The notes beneath the pieces were generated by a model. The model saw nothing but the letters and a program-made list of their open reading frames with translations, had not been told where the DNA came from and did no database searches. A DNA stretch of 41,998 nt from an uncultured Bacteroidota bacterium. GTDB taxonomy: Bacteria > Bacteroidota > Bacteroidia > Chitinophagales > Chitinophagaceae. Where the stretch lies: contig CAIJLK010000039.1 in the NCBI GenBank assembly GCA_903821465.1, forward strand, positions 1-41,998. The letters are read 5' to 3'. Of this stretch, positions 1 through 8,348 are shown piece by piece. Every line of letters begins with the position of its first letter. The first letter of the stretch is position 1. Both the position numbers and the translations under genes were made by a program.

Positions 1-30
1 ATAATTGTTTTTAGTAAAACAGTGGGTTAC

Positions 31-1320
31 TTATTTCTGGAATTTCAACAACAAATTTGGTTGAATACCATGCTGATAGTTTGATGTGTTGAAGATCGCA
101 ACACCAAATGGCTGATCAACTAAACTGCTGAAATCGATATCCTGTTTCAATACATCTGGAGTTTTCAACAAACGCTTAAATTCTAAGATCCAACCAGATC
201 CAGTATAAGTAGCTTGAGCAGAAATATCTGAACGGCCCATTGTTAAAGGAGCTGAGATAAATGAAGGAATACATTTTGAACCAACTGCAACACCAGTTGT
301 AGCATCATCTGTGTATTCTGTTTTACCTGTTGGATCTAAAGTTCCACCAGCATAAGTCAAAACACCTGTACTACTAACACCTGTAACTTTTAAAGCCTTT
401 CCACCTGGTAAAGTATCGGTAGCTAAATAATATTTTGCACCAACTGCATCAGGAACGATCCATTTTGGAACTGTAACTGCTGCTCCAGTACCATCCAATT
501 TTAAACTCTGAGAGTTATTGAAAGCACCATTACTTAAATTGGTGTTGGTATTAACATAAGAAGTTGTAAAAGGAGATGGAGGAACCAAATCATCTGCGTG
601 ACGACCGTTTCCAGATCCACCTACTGTATCAGTTACTGAAGGACCACCAGCCCAATCTTGATATTGGTCATCCATTTGTCCTTGAGGAAGATCTTTATTT
701 AAATGACACCACCACATGTCAATTTTTTCATTTGCACCATTAGTATAGTGGTTTGCACTTTTGTTAGCAACCATTACACCAGCATAGTTTCTATAAGGAG
801 TGAAAAGGTGGCAACTAGCATAACATGTTTGTGTAACAAATTTTGGAGTAGAGCCAGCAATATTCCATAACATCGCTAATTGGTCGCTGCCCATTCCTTC
901 TTTAATTAAGTTACCGTTTACATCATAAGTTCTACCATTACCTCTTTGAGCCCATAATTTGGTAGTGGGGTTAAAATACCAAGGTTGAACCTGATAGTTA
1001 GAAGCATCAGCCCATTCTGCTAAGAAATAAATACTTGTTCCATCATACATAGAACGAAGGGTAGCGGGATATTGAATTCCTTGATATCCTGCAAACAAAC
1101 CGTTTCCTGGATCTGGAACTGTAGGGGTAATTGACAGTTTAGTTGCATTATCCCAAATACCATCGATAACGCCATCGATTGTTGGAGCTACTGAAGTTTT
1201 GTAAGAAAGTAACTCATTAGTACTTGTAGTTGTTGGAGCAACAATCTGGGCATTTTTTGTGCAATACACAAAAAATACAGTCACTGCGATGAAGAAAGAG
1301 AGAACGAAAGTGGTTTTCAT
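31..1320 (-). CDS. EB_dh-type heme-binding domain lipoprotein (cytochrome-like)
   Basis: Predicted outer-envelope lipoprotein of the ethylbenzene dehydrogenase / cytochrome c-552-like heme-binding domain family, which carries a heme in respiratory electron transfer. I use the Met at 1320, because MKTTFV starts a signal peptide ending in the lipobox VFFVYC; the longer ORF start would bury it. Next comes an APTIDGVIDGIWDNA segment, the usual opening of this CBM9/DOMON-like fold, and a CYASCH motif (CX3CH) mid-protein as a possible c-heme site. The spacing is not the canonical CX2CH. The gene follows the cytochrome/YceI operon on the same strand, but a terminator and a 328-bp gap separate them, so it probably has its own promoter. 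The family call is fairly secure; actual heme attachment is inference. Confidence 0.75.
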   Translation of the reverse strand: MKTTFVLSFFIAVTVFFVYCTKNAQIVAPTTTSTNELLSYKTSVAPTIDGVIDGIWDNATKLSITPTVPDPGNGLFAGYQGIQYPATLRSMYDGTSIYFLAEWADASNYQVQPWYFNPTTKLWAQRGNGRTYDVNGNLIKEGMGSDQLAMLWNIAGSTPKFVTQTCYASCHLFTPYRNYAGVMVANKSANHYTNGANEKIDMWWCHLNKDLPQGQMDDQYQDWAGGPSVTDTVGGSGNGRHADDLVPPSPFTTSYVNTNTNLSNGAFNNSQSLKLDGTGAAVTVPKWIVPDAVGAKYYLATDTLPGGKALKVTGVSSTGVLTYAGGTLDPTGKTEYTDDATTGVAVGSKCIPSFISAPLTMGRSDISAQATYTGSGWILEFKRLLKTPDVLKQDIDFSSLVDQPFGVAIFNTSNYQHGIQPNLLLKFQK

Positions 1321-1383
1321 ATATGTCTGTTTAGTTTTTAAATTTAAAGACCAACAAATGTTCAAACTTTAAGCAATGGTCTC

Positions 1384-1438
1384 AAATGATTGTTATCAGA
1401 CAGTTTTATGACATAAATCATATTAAAAACAATCATTT
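1384..1438. repeat. 11-bp perfect inverted repeat upstream of heme-domain gene
   Basis: AAATGATTGTT at 1384-1394 is the exact reverse complement of AACAATCATTT at 1428-1438, with a 33-bp spacer. The spacer contains the odd palindrome TTTATGACATAAA (1405-1417). With no T-run it does not look like a terminator. Its position 64-118 bp upstream of the start codon suggests an operator or a structured leader. Confidence 0.5.
1409..1420. promoter_or_regulatory. CRP/FNR-like dyad TGACATAAATCA
   Basis: TGAC-ATAA-ATCA fits the TGAT-N4-ATCA half-site layout of CRP/FNR-family operators with one mismatch. It lies about 90 bp upstream of the heme-domain gene. Closely related sequences occur twice in the 5.0-5.3 kb divergent promoter region of the neighbouring cytochrome operon. 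The regulator itself is not in the window. Confidence 0.3.
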
Positions 1439-1593
1439 ATCAATTTATTGTCAGATTTTTTTAGACAAATCGTCTGAAACCCGCGTGAATACTAGATAAA
1501 TGTTCAAACATTTAAATTTAAGACAAAAACGTCCTTTGTTAAAAAAAAGTGTTTAAACAATAAAATATTTATTTATTTTTTGGGTCCATACAT

Positions 1594-1619
1594 AAAAAAG
1601 CCTCCGAATAATCGGAGGC
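1594..1619 (-). terminator. Intrinsic terminator of the cytochrome/YceI/DUF5777 operon
   Basis: Reading the minus strand, an 8-bp GC-rich stem (GCCTCCGA / TCGGAGGC) with a 4-nt loop is followed directly by six T residues. It lies about 30 bp after the stop codon of the DUF5777 gene and separates that operon from the EB_dh-type gene. Confidence 0.85.
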
Positions 1620-1648
1620 CTGTCCTTAAATATAAAACACAAATGAAA

Positions 1649-2590
1649 TTAATGGGTCTGAACTACTTTTTTAATACCGTAGCTTCTATTCAAATTAAAA
1701 CCAAGTGAAAAATTTCCTAGTTTCATTTGATTCAAATTAGCACTCAACTGAGTAATATTAGATGAAGTTGATGCACTTGAAATAAAGAATTGAAAAATGT
1801 GTCCGCCAGTATCCCAATCGTATCCTAATGATAATACATCGGGTTTATAATTTAGTGCAGAAGCAGTTTCGTCTAACAAATCTTTATATCCATTCAACTG
1901 ACGTGTATATTCCAAAGTGATGGCAGTTTTGTGAGATAATTTCATTCTACCTCCAATACCCAGAGAGAAAATGTTATTGGTATTGTTAATGCCATAAGGA
2001 ACATAGTTGTAGTGGATATAGGAAGGAATCAATTGTAAAGAAAAGTTTTCACTGAATTTCCTTGCGATCAAAATCTGATGTATAAAAGATAATCTATTCC
2101 AGGCTAGATCATCAGGACTAGGACCTTCTGAGGCATCCCAGTGCATCATTGAAAACCAGGAAATAGTAATAGGAATATTTTTCTTCCCAGATTGTTGTCT
2201 AACCAATTTTAATTTTGCCCAAGTCTCGAATTGCGCATTCCCGGTTGCAGCAACTCCTGTATTCAACCAGTCTGTAAATGAATAGTCGAAAGACATATAG
2301 GTATTCGCGAACCCAGAATTCAACCCGAATAACTGTGCAACGTTTGTTAATCCTTTACCTTCTTTCCAAAGATATCCAAAGCGGTGACTGATCATGAACT
2401 GCAAGTTGCCTTTTCCTGTCATTTCAACACTTTGTAAATTGATAATGCGTGTTGATTTAAAAGTAGCCGTTGCAATATTCGTTTTAACTTTCAAAGAGTC
2501 TTCCTTAGCCAGGTCTCCTAACAAGTCCTGCGCATTTGCTTTAATAATAAAGCAAAATGCTAGCATAAAATATAATAATGTTTTTTTCAT
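1649..2590 (-). CDS. DUF5777-type outer-membrane beta-barrel protein
   Basis: About 313 residues starting at MKKTLLYF, which begins a signal peptide ending in KANAQ; the upstream in-frame Met adds eight residues before this and is unlikely. The mature part has alternating hydrophobic/aromatic strands (for example QFMISHRFGYLW and ISLGYD-like repeats) typical of an outer-membrane barrel and resembles the DUF5777 family of Bacteroidota. It is the last gene of the operon behind YceI (24-bp gap) and two cytochrome-like lipoproteins. The context suggests an outer-membrane partner of an electron-transfer module, perhaps a sleeve or channel. No function is established for the family as far as I know. 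Confidence 0.7.
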   Translation of the reverse strand: MKKTLLYFMLAFCFIIKANAQDLLGDLAKEDSLKVKTNIATATFKSTRIINLQSVEMTGKGNLQFMISHRFGYLWKEGKGLTNVAQLFGLNSGFANTYMSFDYSFTDWLNTGVAATGNAQFETWAKLKLVRQQSGKKNIPITISWFSMMHWDASEGPSPDDLAWNRLSFIHQILIARKFSENFSLQLIPSYIHYNYVPYGINNTNNIFSLGIGGRMKLSHKTAITLEYTRQLNGYKDLLDETASALNYKPDVLSLGYDWDTGGHIFQFFISSASTSSNITQLSANLNQMKLGNFSLGFNLNRSYGIKKVVQTH

Positions 2591-2614
2591 GTTAATGTTT
2601 TTATCCTGACTCAA

Positions 2615-3169
2615 TTAGTTTAATTGAAATACAATAGCAGCATCGATTGGAGTATAATCAGCCAATTTAGGCTTAACCAATCCTGGGATGTCAATTGCAT
2701 AATCTTCTGCTTTGATTTTGAAAGAACAATCAAATGTTACTGCTTTACCTTTTACAGTCATTTTAACTGGTGCTTTAAAATCATGTGTAACTCCATGTAA
2801 AGTAACCTGACCTTCAGATGACATATTGTAAACACCATCTTTAGTTAATTGGTCTTTATTAAATCCAGTCAATTTTCCTTTAAAAGTCGCATTCGGATAT
2901 TTATTGCTATGCAAATAGTTCTCGTTAAAATGCTCTTCTAATAATGCGTTATTAAAGTGAAAGGTTTTCATTGGAACTAATAAAGCAACTTCACTAGTTT
3001 CTACTTTAAGCACTGCAGTTCCTTCTTTACTCAATGAAGCATAATCTTTGTGACTTAAATCTTTATTAGGATTGAAGTAGATATTAGCATCTCTAGTTTT
3101 ATATGTTTGCGCATTAATCAGGTTAGCAACTAGAATAAAGAAAAATGCGAATAAGGTGAGTTTTTTCAT
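2615..3169 (-). CDS. YceI family periplasmic protein
   Basis: A 184-residue protein with a signal peptide (MKKLTLFAFFFILVANLINA) and a YceI domain, a lipocalin-like barrel known to bind isoprenoid or other amphiphilic ligands. Family signs include the GKLTGF strand, the GVTHDFKAPV segment and the charged KAEDYAIDIPG stretch before the C-terminus. It lies between the cytochrome-like lipoproteins (37-bp gap upstream) and the DUF5777 barrel (24-bp gap downstream), with the same direction and short gaps, so it is very probably cotranscribed with them. Binding of a quinone or polyisoprenoid in the periplasm would fit this context, but the ligand cannot be read from the sequence. Confidence 0.85.
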   Translation of the reverse strand: MKKLTLFAFFFILVANLINAQTYKTRDANIYFNPNKDLSHKDYASLSKEGTAVLKVETSEVALLVPMKTFHFNNALLEEHFNENYLHSNKYPNATFKGKLTGFNKDQLTKDGVYNMSSEGQVTLHGVTHDFKAPVKMTVKGKAVTFDCSFKIKAEDYAIDIPGLVKPKLADYTPIDAAIVFQLN

Positions 3170-3206
3170 AAAATGTTTTTTAAATTTTGTGGGTAATAAT
3201 TAAATA

Positions 3207-3830
3207 TTAAAGTGGCAGACCTTGTGTGATCCAAGCCAAAAATGTTGATGTGGTAGTAGCGTCTAAACTTAATGTTCCACCTTTATGTCCGGTTGCTCCA
3301 GAACTTGCCATCATAGTAGATAGCTGATCTTTGTCTGCAAGCATTTTGGCATAATCCATATTTGGTCCGAGACCGCCGTGACAAGCAGCTCCTTTACATA
3401 CTTGTTTGTAGATAGGAACAATATTGATGGTATAAGTAACAGGGCCTGTAATTGGTGGTGGTACATAGTTATCTTTTGCTCCTTGTGAAACCCAAGTGTT
3501 AATAATGGCTGCTTGAGCTGGAGTAAAGAAAATACCTCCCTCACCAGGGTGATCACCACCATTCGCCATTTTACTAAATAAAGATGACCTAGACTGAATG
3601 GCGCCAAAATAAATAGTGTCCTTGATAGCAAAAGCTACCGCATTTGCAACTTTCCCATTAATATGACAACCACATGCACCTGAAGTTACAATTGGTACGA
3701 TATCATCACGGAATGAAATAGATTCAAGTCCGTCTGCTGTAGGTTTGGTAATATCCTTATTGTTATTATAACAAGAGAAGAATAGCAGAACTCCGCCTAT
3801 CACTCCCAGATATATTAATAATTTATTCAT
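3207..3830 (-). CDS. Cytochrome c-like lipoprotein with atypical heme motifs
   Basis: A 207-residue lipoprotein: signal peptide with lipobox LLFFSC (Cys20), then two cytochrome-like segments. The first carries C53-G-C55-H56, only one residue between the cysteines; the second carries CKGAACH (Cys145, Cys150, His151), a CX4CH motif. The layout, with 'NTWVSQGAKDN' between the segments, resembles planctomycete-cytochrome-like lipoproteins of Bacteroidota that end each unit with a W(I/V)xxGAK helix. Probably an outer-membrane or periplasmic electron carrier. Whether either motif binds c-heme is uncertain; CX4CH is known in some cytochromes, whereas CXCH would be odd. Second gene of the operon, 22 bp after its paralogue-like neighbour. 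Confidence 0.7.
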   Translation of the reverse strand: MNKLLIYLGVIGGVLLFFSCYNNNKDITKPTADGLESISFRDDIVPIVTSGACGCHINGKVANAVAFAIKDTIYFGAIQSRSSLFSKMANGGDHPGEGGIFFTPAQAAIINTWVSQGAKDNYVPPPITGPVTYTINIVPIYKQVCKGAACHGGLGPNMDYAKMLADKDQLSTMMASSGATGHKGGTLSLDATTTSTFLAWITQGLPL

Positions 3831-3852
3831 AAAATTTATTTTCTAGTTAGTA

Positions 3853-5043
3853 TTATTTTACAATGATTTTTCCTGAATAAGTGTATTTGAAGATACCCGC
3901 ACCATCTAATCCGTATTTCCAATTTGCAGGAATATTAGGATCGCTGAAATACCAACCTTTAATGATTGCTACATCAGATGGTTTTAAACCACCATCACTA
4001 TAAGCCATATCACCCTGATTTTTAGCTGACCATACTTTAGTGCGAGGATTCGCTACCAAAATAGTAGTATCTACTCTAGATAATAAAGTACTAGCTGCGT
4101 TGTAATTATCGCCTTTCACATAGAAACTCTTTCCAGCTCCATTTACAAACACCACTGAACTATTAGAACGAATTGATTTAGGTGCCAAAATATCTAATAA
4201 CTGATCGTCGTAACTATTCAATGGACCGCGTCCACTAATTGCTGAAACAGGAGTAGCAAAGGTTGCATAAGGTCTGAAACTTGCATTTGCTAAAGTATCG
4301 GCATAGAATTTACGCACGCTATCCTTATAACTATTCCATACAGAAGTTAGCTTAGGATCTTTTAACTGAGGATAAGTTGTAATTGCACCAGAAGTTTGGT
4401 TTTGGAAATAGAAAGTAGCAGAATCAGCCGTAGTTAATGCGCCTAATAATCCTTTTCTAGCCCATCCACCAGTTGCTGTTGCAGCGTTATGACAGTTGCC
4501 AGAAGAACATCCAATACCTATTAATGCAACTGCTGCAGGACGATAGTCTTCCACACCAGGATAATCTTTAGCGCCATTTTTAATCCAGTTATAAATAATT
4601 GATTTTTCTGTAACAGTTAAATCAACACCATAATTAATTGGAGGCATTGCTTTATTTAAATCGCTTGTGGTAACTAATTGGAATAACTGACTTGCTTCGG
4701 GATTTCCAACTACTACCATACTTTTTACACTCTCATAAGTATCTAAAGTTGGTAACACTCCACCAGTACCATGACAACCTGCAGAAACACAGTTGTTTTT
4801 AATAATACTCCTTACGCTTTTTGTAACAATGATATCATTGATGCCTGGCTTCGTATCAGCATAAGCAACAATAGTACTATCATAATAAGGTGAGAAAATT
4901 GTTGAATCTGGTTGATTCACTAGTGATCTTGAAACACCACTAGCATTGCTGCCATCTTTTTTACACTGTACCAAAAACAGTGAGATAAAAACCATACTGA
5001 TAAGGCACAAGATGCCCTTTTGGTTGTAAACCGTTTTTTTCAT
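3853..5043 (-). CDS. Di-motif cytochrome c-like lipoprotein
   Basis: A 396-residue lipoprotein (lipobox LFLVQC, Cys27), first gene of the operon. It has CVSAGCH (Cys85, Cys90, His91) and CSSGNCH (Cys179, Cys184, His185), both CX4CH. Between them KAMPP (Met133) looks like the distal methionine of a class I cytochrome c, followed by the YNWIKNGAKDYPG helix that usually closes such domains. The C-terminal 200 residues have no motif I recognise. The Met and its setting make heme binding believable despite the long spacing. Likely role: periplasmic or outer-membrane electron transfer with the YceI, barrel and EB_dh-type proteins downstream. Confidence 0.72.
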   Translation of the reverse strand: MKKTVYNQKGILCLISMVFISLFLVQCKKDGSNASGVSRSLVNQPDSTIFSPYYDSTIVAYADTKPGINDIIVTKSVRSIIKNNCVSAGCHGTGGVLPTLDTYESVKSMVVVGNPEASQLFQLVTTSDLNKAMPPINYGVDLTVTEKSIIYNWIKNGAKDYPGVEDYRPAAVALIGIGCSSGNCHNAATATGGWARKGLLGALTTADSATFYFQNQTSGAITTYPQLKDPKLTSVWNSYKDSVRKFYADTLANASFRPYATFATPVSAISGRGPLNSYDDQLLDILAPKSIRSNSSVVFVNGAGKSFYVKGDNYNAASTLLSRVDTTILVANPRTKVWSAKNQGDMAYSDGGLKPSDVAIIKGWYFSDPNIPANWKYGLDGAGIFKYTYSGKIIVK

Positions 5044-5110
5044 ACACTTAATTTTAATTTAATGATCTGGAGTAGTCGCGAATTGGTTTTTCATTTATGC
5101 TCCAATAATT

Positions 5111-5129
5111 ACTTAGGTGGGATCTAAGT
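5111..5129. repeat. Inverted repeat ACTTAG-N7-CTAAGT, possible operator
   Basis: Perfect 6-bp arms 68-86 bp upstream of the cytochrome operon start codon. They sit just downstream of the candidate -7 element at 5138-5145, so the repeat would overlap the start of the transcript. There is no T-run. Operator or leader hairpin; low certainty. Confidence 0.3.
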
Positions 5130-5137
5130 TTCGACAC

Positions 5138-5145
5138 CAAAATTA
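5138..5145 (-). promoter_or_regulatory. Candidate -7 element TAATTTTG for cytochrome operon
   Basis: On the minus strand TAATTTTG matches the Bacteroidota -7 consensus TAnnTTTG, about 95 bp upstream of the operon start codon. No clear TTG/TTTG -33 element is seen 17-23 bp further upstream, which would fit an activator-dependent promoter. Confidence 0.35.
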
Positions 5146-5190
5146 TTCGTGTTGAAATGACATTTAAATGATAAACGACACGATTTTTTA

Positions 5191-5202
5191 TGATTTATAT
5201 CA
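5191..5202. promoter_or_regulatory. CRP/FNR-like dyad TGATTTATATCA in divergent promoter region
   Basis: TGAT-TTAT-ATCA is a perfect match to the TGAT-N4-ATCA core of CRP/FNR-family sites. Its centre lies roughly 60-70 bp upstream of the predicted transcription start of both divergent genes (cytochrome operon on minus, OB-fold gene on plus), a spacing typical of class I activation. A weaker relative, TAATTTATGTCA, is at 5265-5276. Confidence 0.4.
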
Positions 5203-5253
5203 GGAATTTTTGTGTTGATTGTCATTCTTTTCAAAACCTGTTATTGTCAATTT

Positions 5254-5261
5254 TACATTTG
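5254..5261 (+). promoter_or_regulatory. Candidate -7 element TACATTTG for OB-fold gene
   Basis: Exact match to TAnnTTTG, 33 bp before the ATG at 5294. No -33 element at the usual distance was found. Confidence 0.4.
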
Positions 5262-5293
5262 ATATAATTTATGTCACAACATTAATACAAAAA

Positions 5294-5731
5294 ATGAAAA
5301 AGAAAATTATTTACACAATCGTCGCAATTGTAGTGATAGCAGGTATTTGGGTAGCATTAAACAGAGAGAAAGCTACACAGATGGTTGTTGATCTTGGAAT
5401 GGCAATGACATCATCGGTTAAACATCGAAATCCATCTACTGAAAAAGCAAAATTTGAAATGACTGTTGATGCATTTTCAAAAGCATTTAAAGACAATGCC
5501 GTTGAAGCAAATAAACAATATATTAATCAAGCTGTTTTATTAGAAGGAGATATCACAACTATTTCTGGCGTTACAGTTACATTAAATAATGTTGCTTGTA
5601 ATATCGACTCTACTGAAGTTGGTAAAATAAAAGATTTGAAAGTTGGATCAAAAGTAAAAATTCAAGGACTAGTAGTTGGCTATAACGACCTAATGGAAGA
5701 AATAGCATTGGCTCAGTGTACTATAAAATAA
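5294..5731 (+). CDS. OB-fold (tRNA_anti-like) membrane-anchored or secreted protein
   Basis: A 145-residue protein. I start it at the ATG at 5294, since MKKKIIYTIVAIVVIAGIWVAL is a clean N-terminal hydrophobic anchor and the longer ORF frame runs through promoter sequence. The C-terminal 85 residues (EANKQYINQAVLLEGDI... VGSKVKIQGLVVGYND... ALAQCTI) have the strand pattern of the tRNA_anti-like OB-fold family, small envelope proteins of unknown role in Bacteroidota. It is divergent from the cytochrome operon and shares a putative CRP/FNR-like site with it, so it may belong to the same regulon. A strong hairpin terminator follows. Function unknown. Confidence 0.7.
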   Translation: MKKKIIYTIVAIVVIAGIWVALNREKATQMVVDLGMAMTSSVKHRNPSTEKAKFEMTVDAFSKAFKDNAVEANKQYINQAVLLEGDITTISGVTVTLNNVACNIDSTEVGKIKDLKVGSKVKIQGLVVGYNDLMEEIALAQCTIK

Positions 5732-5756
5732 GTTTTAGTAATTCACAATCAATTGT

Positions 5757-5808
5757 CTGACCTTCCTAAACAAAGTTGAAACGTTGTTTAGGTAAGGTCA
5801 GCTTTTTT
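5757..5808 (+). terminator. Intrinsic terminator of the OB-fold gene
   Basis: A long stem, CTGACCTT-CCTAAACAA (5757-5773) with its complement at 5784-5801 and one bulged base, is followed by GC and six T residues. Confidence 0.85.
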
Positions 5809-5819
5809 ATATACAACTG

Positions 5820-8234
5820 CTAATACCCATTAGAGTGCAGAATAGATTGCTGGGTAGCCGTCCATTGTTGAGATGCTATATAAGTATTGATCGTATTTTT
5901 ATACTGATTTTGCGCATAGAAAAATCTGAGCAATTCGTTTGATGGACCACTTAATCTTGGGTTTGCACTCATCAATCCATCCACCAAATTAGCAGTTAGC
6001 TGATCATTAAAATAGGCCATTCTTTTTAATGCAGCAAATGCATTCCCCCTGGCTCGAAATTCATACGAGCTACTAGTTAGGCTCACTATTTCATCTGCGA
6101 ATTGTTTTTTACCTGTTGACATATAGGCAGTTTCTAACCAACGGATCTTTACATGTTTGCCAAGGTTCCCTTCTACGTTTTTTGTAAGACTGAGATAGGT
6201 CGCAGTTTTAGAAGCATTCAAAGCAGAAAGTTTTTGCAGCGCTCCTTCAATTACTTCATAAGATGAATCAGACAGTAATTTTTCAAATTCAGGAACCACC
6301 CCAGCAGTAACCGGATTCACATTTCTCAAAGCTGCCTTTCTAACATTTACATCTTTATCAACTAATGCAGTTTTGATCATCGGAACACTTTGTGCATCTT
6401 TTGCCAATTGGGCAATTACTTCCGTTCTTATAGCAAAGAATTTTTCTGTATTAAAAGCTTTTTCTAGCACAAGGCGTTTTGTATCTATATCAATTCCTCG
6501 CATAGCTACAACTGCATCGTATCGATCCAACATATTAGCTGCTTTAATAGCTTGTGATGCAAGCATCTCAAAAGACTTTTCAAAAGCACAAGACTTCATC
6601 ACTTCATTAGCAGGATCGAATAATATATAATCAATTTTCTTAGCTCCAGTATTTACAATATTTATAATTTCTGTTTGTTCTTGAATGCTGTACATTTTTT
6701 TAAAACTTGTACCGTCAGCATAATATACTTCTATCCAGATAGGCATTTTATACAATCCATTTTTATAGCCAGTAACTTCTGTCAATGCCTGTGTTTGTTT
6801 TACAACCATTGTAAGATTAGTTCCCGATTCTGTATAACTAACATGATAGGCAGGTTCTCCTCCACGATTAAGCCACTCATTCCAAAACCAATCTAATTGC
6901 ATGCCCGTTGTTTCTTCAAAAGCAATTAACAGATCATGTGTATCAACATTCTGGTAAGCATGCTTTTCTAAATAATGTTTGATGGCTTTATTATACACTT
7001 CCCTCCCTCCAACAACTTGCTTCAACATATTCAATACAAATGCACCTTTACCATATACACGGGTACCACCACCTTCACTATGCGCAACTGCAAATTTATT
7101 TTTCAACGACTCATCAATCGATGCATTTTCTGCACCACGGCGCGACCAATTAAAATAATCTTCTCCAAATACTTCACGTTCAAACATTTGATTATAATAA
7201 GTGGCAAAGCTTTCCTGCAACCACTGATGTGCATCGCTCAAAGCCGTTACACAATCACCAAACCATTGATGCGCTAATTCGTGTGCATTTACTCCTACAT
7301 AATTTCTATCAATTAAACCCCTACTATCTACTGCATAAAAATCGCCATAAATAGTAGCCGTTGTATTCTCCATTGCACCAAACATATAATCCTGTACAGG
7401 AATTTGCGAATATGATTCCCATGGATATGTAACACCAATTTCTTTCTCGAAAAAATCTACCATGGCTTCGCTGTATTGATATACCGGCTCAACACGTTCT
7501 TTCCATTCTGGATAATAATATAAATGCATGGGCACCCCTGAAGCAGCATGCGTTTCTTTAATATCATACTTTCCAATTCCCAACATGATCAGATAGGGAG
7601 AATGCGGGTGACTCATTGCATAATTCCAGGTATTGGTTCCGTCTGCATTTGCAATAACATTCACCAATTTCCCGTTCGATAAAACTTTATATTCCTTATC
7701 GAATGTTACACTCATTTCTGTTAGTAGCTTATCGTTCCGCTCATCGTACATGGGGATCCAATTTCTATTATCGATTTGCTCACCCTGACTCCAAATTTGT
7801 TTTCTACTTAAATTATTTTTATCATTCCATCCAATGAAATATAAGCCCACTCTCGGATTAGCCTCATAGGAAAGAGTCATATTATATTGTGTGTTCCAAA
7901 CTAATGGATTATCTGGCATAATAGTTATTCCATCATTATCTGTTTTGTATTTAACTGCAGTGCCATTTATAGTAATTTCTTTCACCAGCATTTTAATGCC
8001 ATCCAAGAAAAAAGAATTCACTGTAGGGCGAAGTGAGCTAAATTGATAATTTACTTTACCTATCACTAATCCTTTAGGAGCATCGAACATCAATGACACT
8101 TTTATTTTACTGAAGTCTAGCTGATGGTCTCTCGGAACCGAAGCGCCATCTTCAATAAAACTTGAGGTTCTTAACTGTGCTTGCATAGAAAAACTAGCAA
8201 CAAAAAGTAGTGTTGAAAATAGGATCTTTTTCAT
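5820..8234 (-). CDS. M1 family aminopeptidase (secreted, zinc)
   Basis: An 804-residue exopeptidase that removes N-terminal residues from peptides, probably in the periplasm. I start at MKKILFSTLLFVASFSMQAQ, a signal peptide; the ORF's first Met adds 11 residues before it. Visible motifs in this numbering are GAMEN (about 286-290), HELAHQWFGD with zinc ligands His318 and His322 plus catalytic Glu319, and the third ligand Glu341 in LQESFATYY, exactly the M1 HExxH-x18-E layout. The last 250 residues are alpha-helical with HEAT-like repeats (KDVNVRKAALRNV). It stands alone, converging on the OB-fold gene and divergent from the oxidoreductase gene. Confidence 0.93.
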   Translation of the reverse strand: MKKILFSTLLFVASFSMQAQLRTSSFIEDGASVPRDHQLDFSKIKVSLMFDAPKGLVIGKVNYQFSSLRPTVNSFFLDGIKMLVKEITINGTAVKYKTDNDGITIMPDNPLVWNTQYNMTLSYEANPRVGLYFIGWNDKNNLSRKQIWSQGEQIDNRNWIPMYDERNDKLLTEMSVTFDKEYKVLSNGKLVNVIANADGTNTWNYAMSHPHSPYLIMLGIGKYDIKETHAASGVPMHLYYYPEWKERVEPVYQYSEAMVDFFEKEIGVTYPWESYSQIPVQDYMFGAMENTTATIYGDFYAVDSRGLIDRNYVGVNAHELAHQWFGDCVTALSDAHQWLQESFATYYNQMFEREVFGEDYFNWSRRGAENASIDESLKNKFAVAHSEGGGTRVYGKGAFVLNMLKQVVGGREVYNKAIKHYLEKHAYQNVDTHDLLIAFEETTGMQLDWFWNEWLNRGGEPAYHVSYTESGTNLTMVVKQTQALTEVTGYKNGLYKMPIWIEVYYADGTSFKKMYSIQEQTEIINIVNTGAKKIDYILFDPANEVMKSCAFEKSFEMLASQAIKAANMLDRYDAVVAMRGIDIDTKRLVLEKAFNTEKFFAIRTEVIAQLAKDAQSVPMIKTALVDKDVNVRKAALRNVNPVTAGVVPEFEKLLSDSSYEVIEGALQKLSALNASKTATYLSLTKNVEGNLGKHVKIRWLETAYMSTGKKQFADEIVSLTSSSYEFRARGNAFAALKRMAYFNDQLTANLVDGLMSANPRLSGPSNELLRFFYAQNQYKNTINTYIASQQWTATQQSILHSNGY

Positions 8235-8348
8235 ATTATGGTAATTGAGAACTGCCAAGATAGGCATTAATCAATTTTTCCAAGTTCGAAAATGATTGTC
8301 GGAAATGTTCCCATTAATGGATGTAAGTTTGGCATAGAAAGTATTCAT

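Larger units (their letters stand above)
1321..1648. other. 328-bp intergenic region with regulatory signals
   Basis: No credible ORF. From high to low coordinate it holds the terminator of the upstream operon (1594-1619), an AT-rich stretch, an 11-bp perfect inverted repeat (1384-1394 with 1428-1438) and, inside that, a CRP/FNR-like dyad at 1409-1420. It is the presumed promoter region of the minus-strand heme-domain gene. I could not find a convincing -7 element. Confidence 0.6.
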
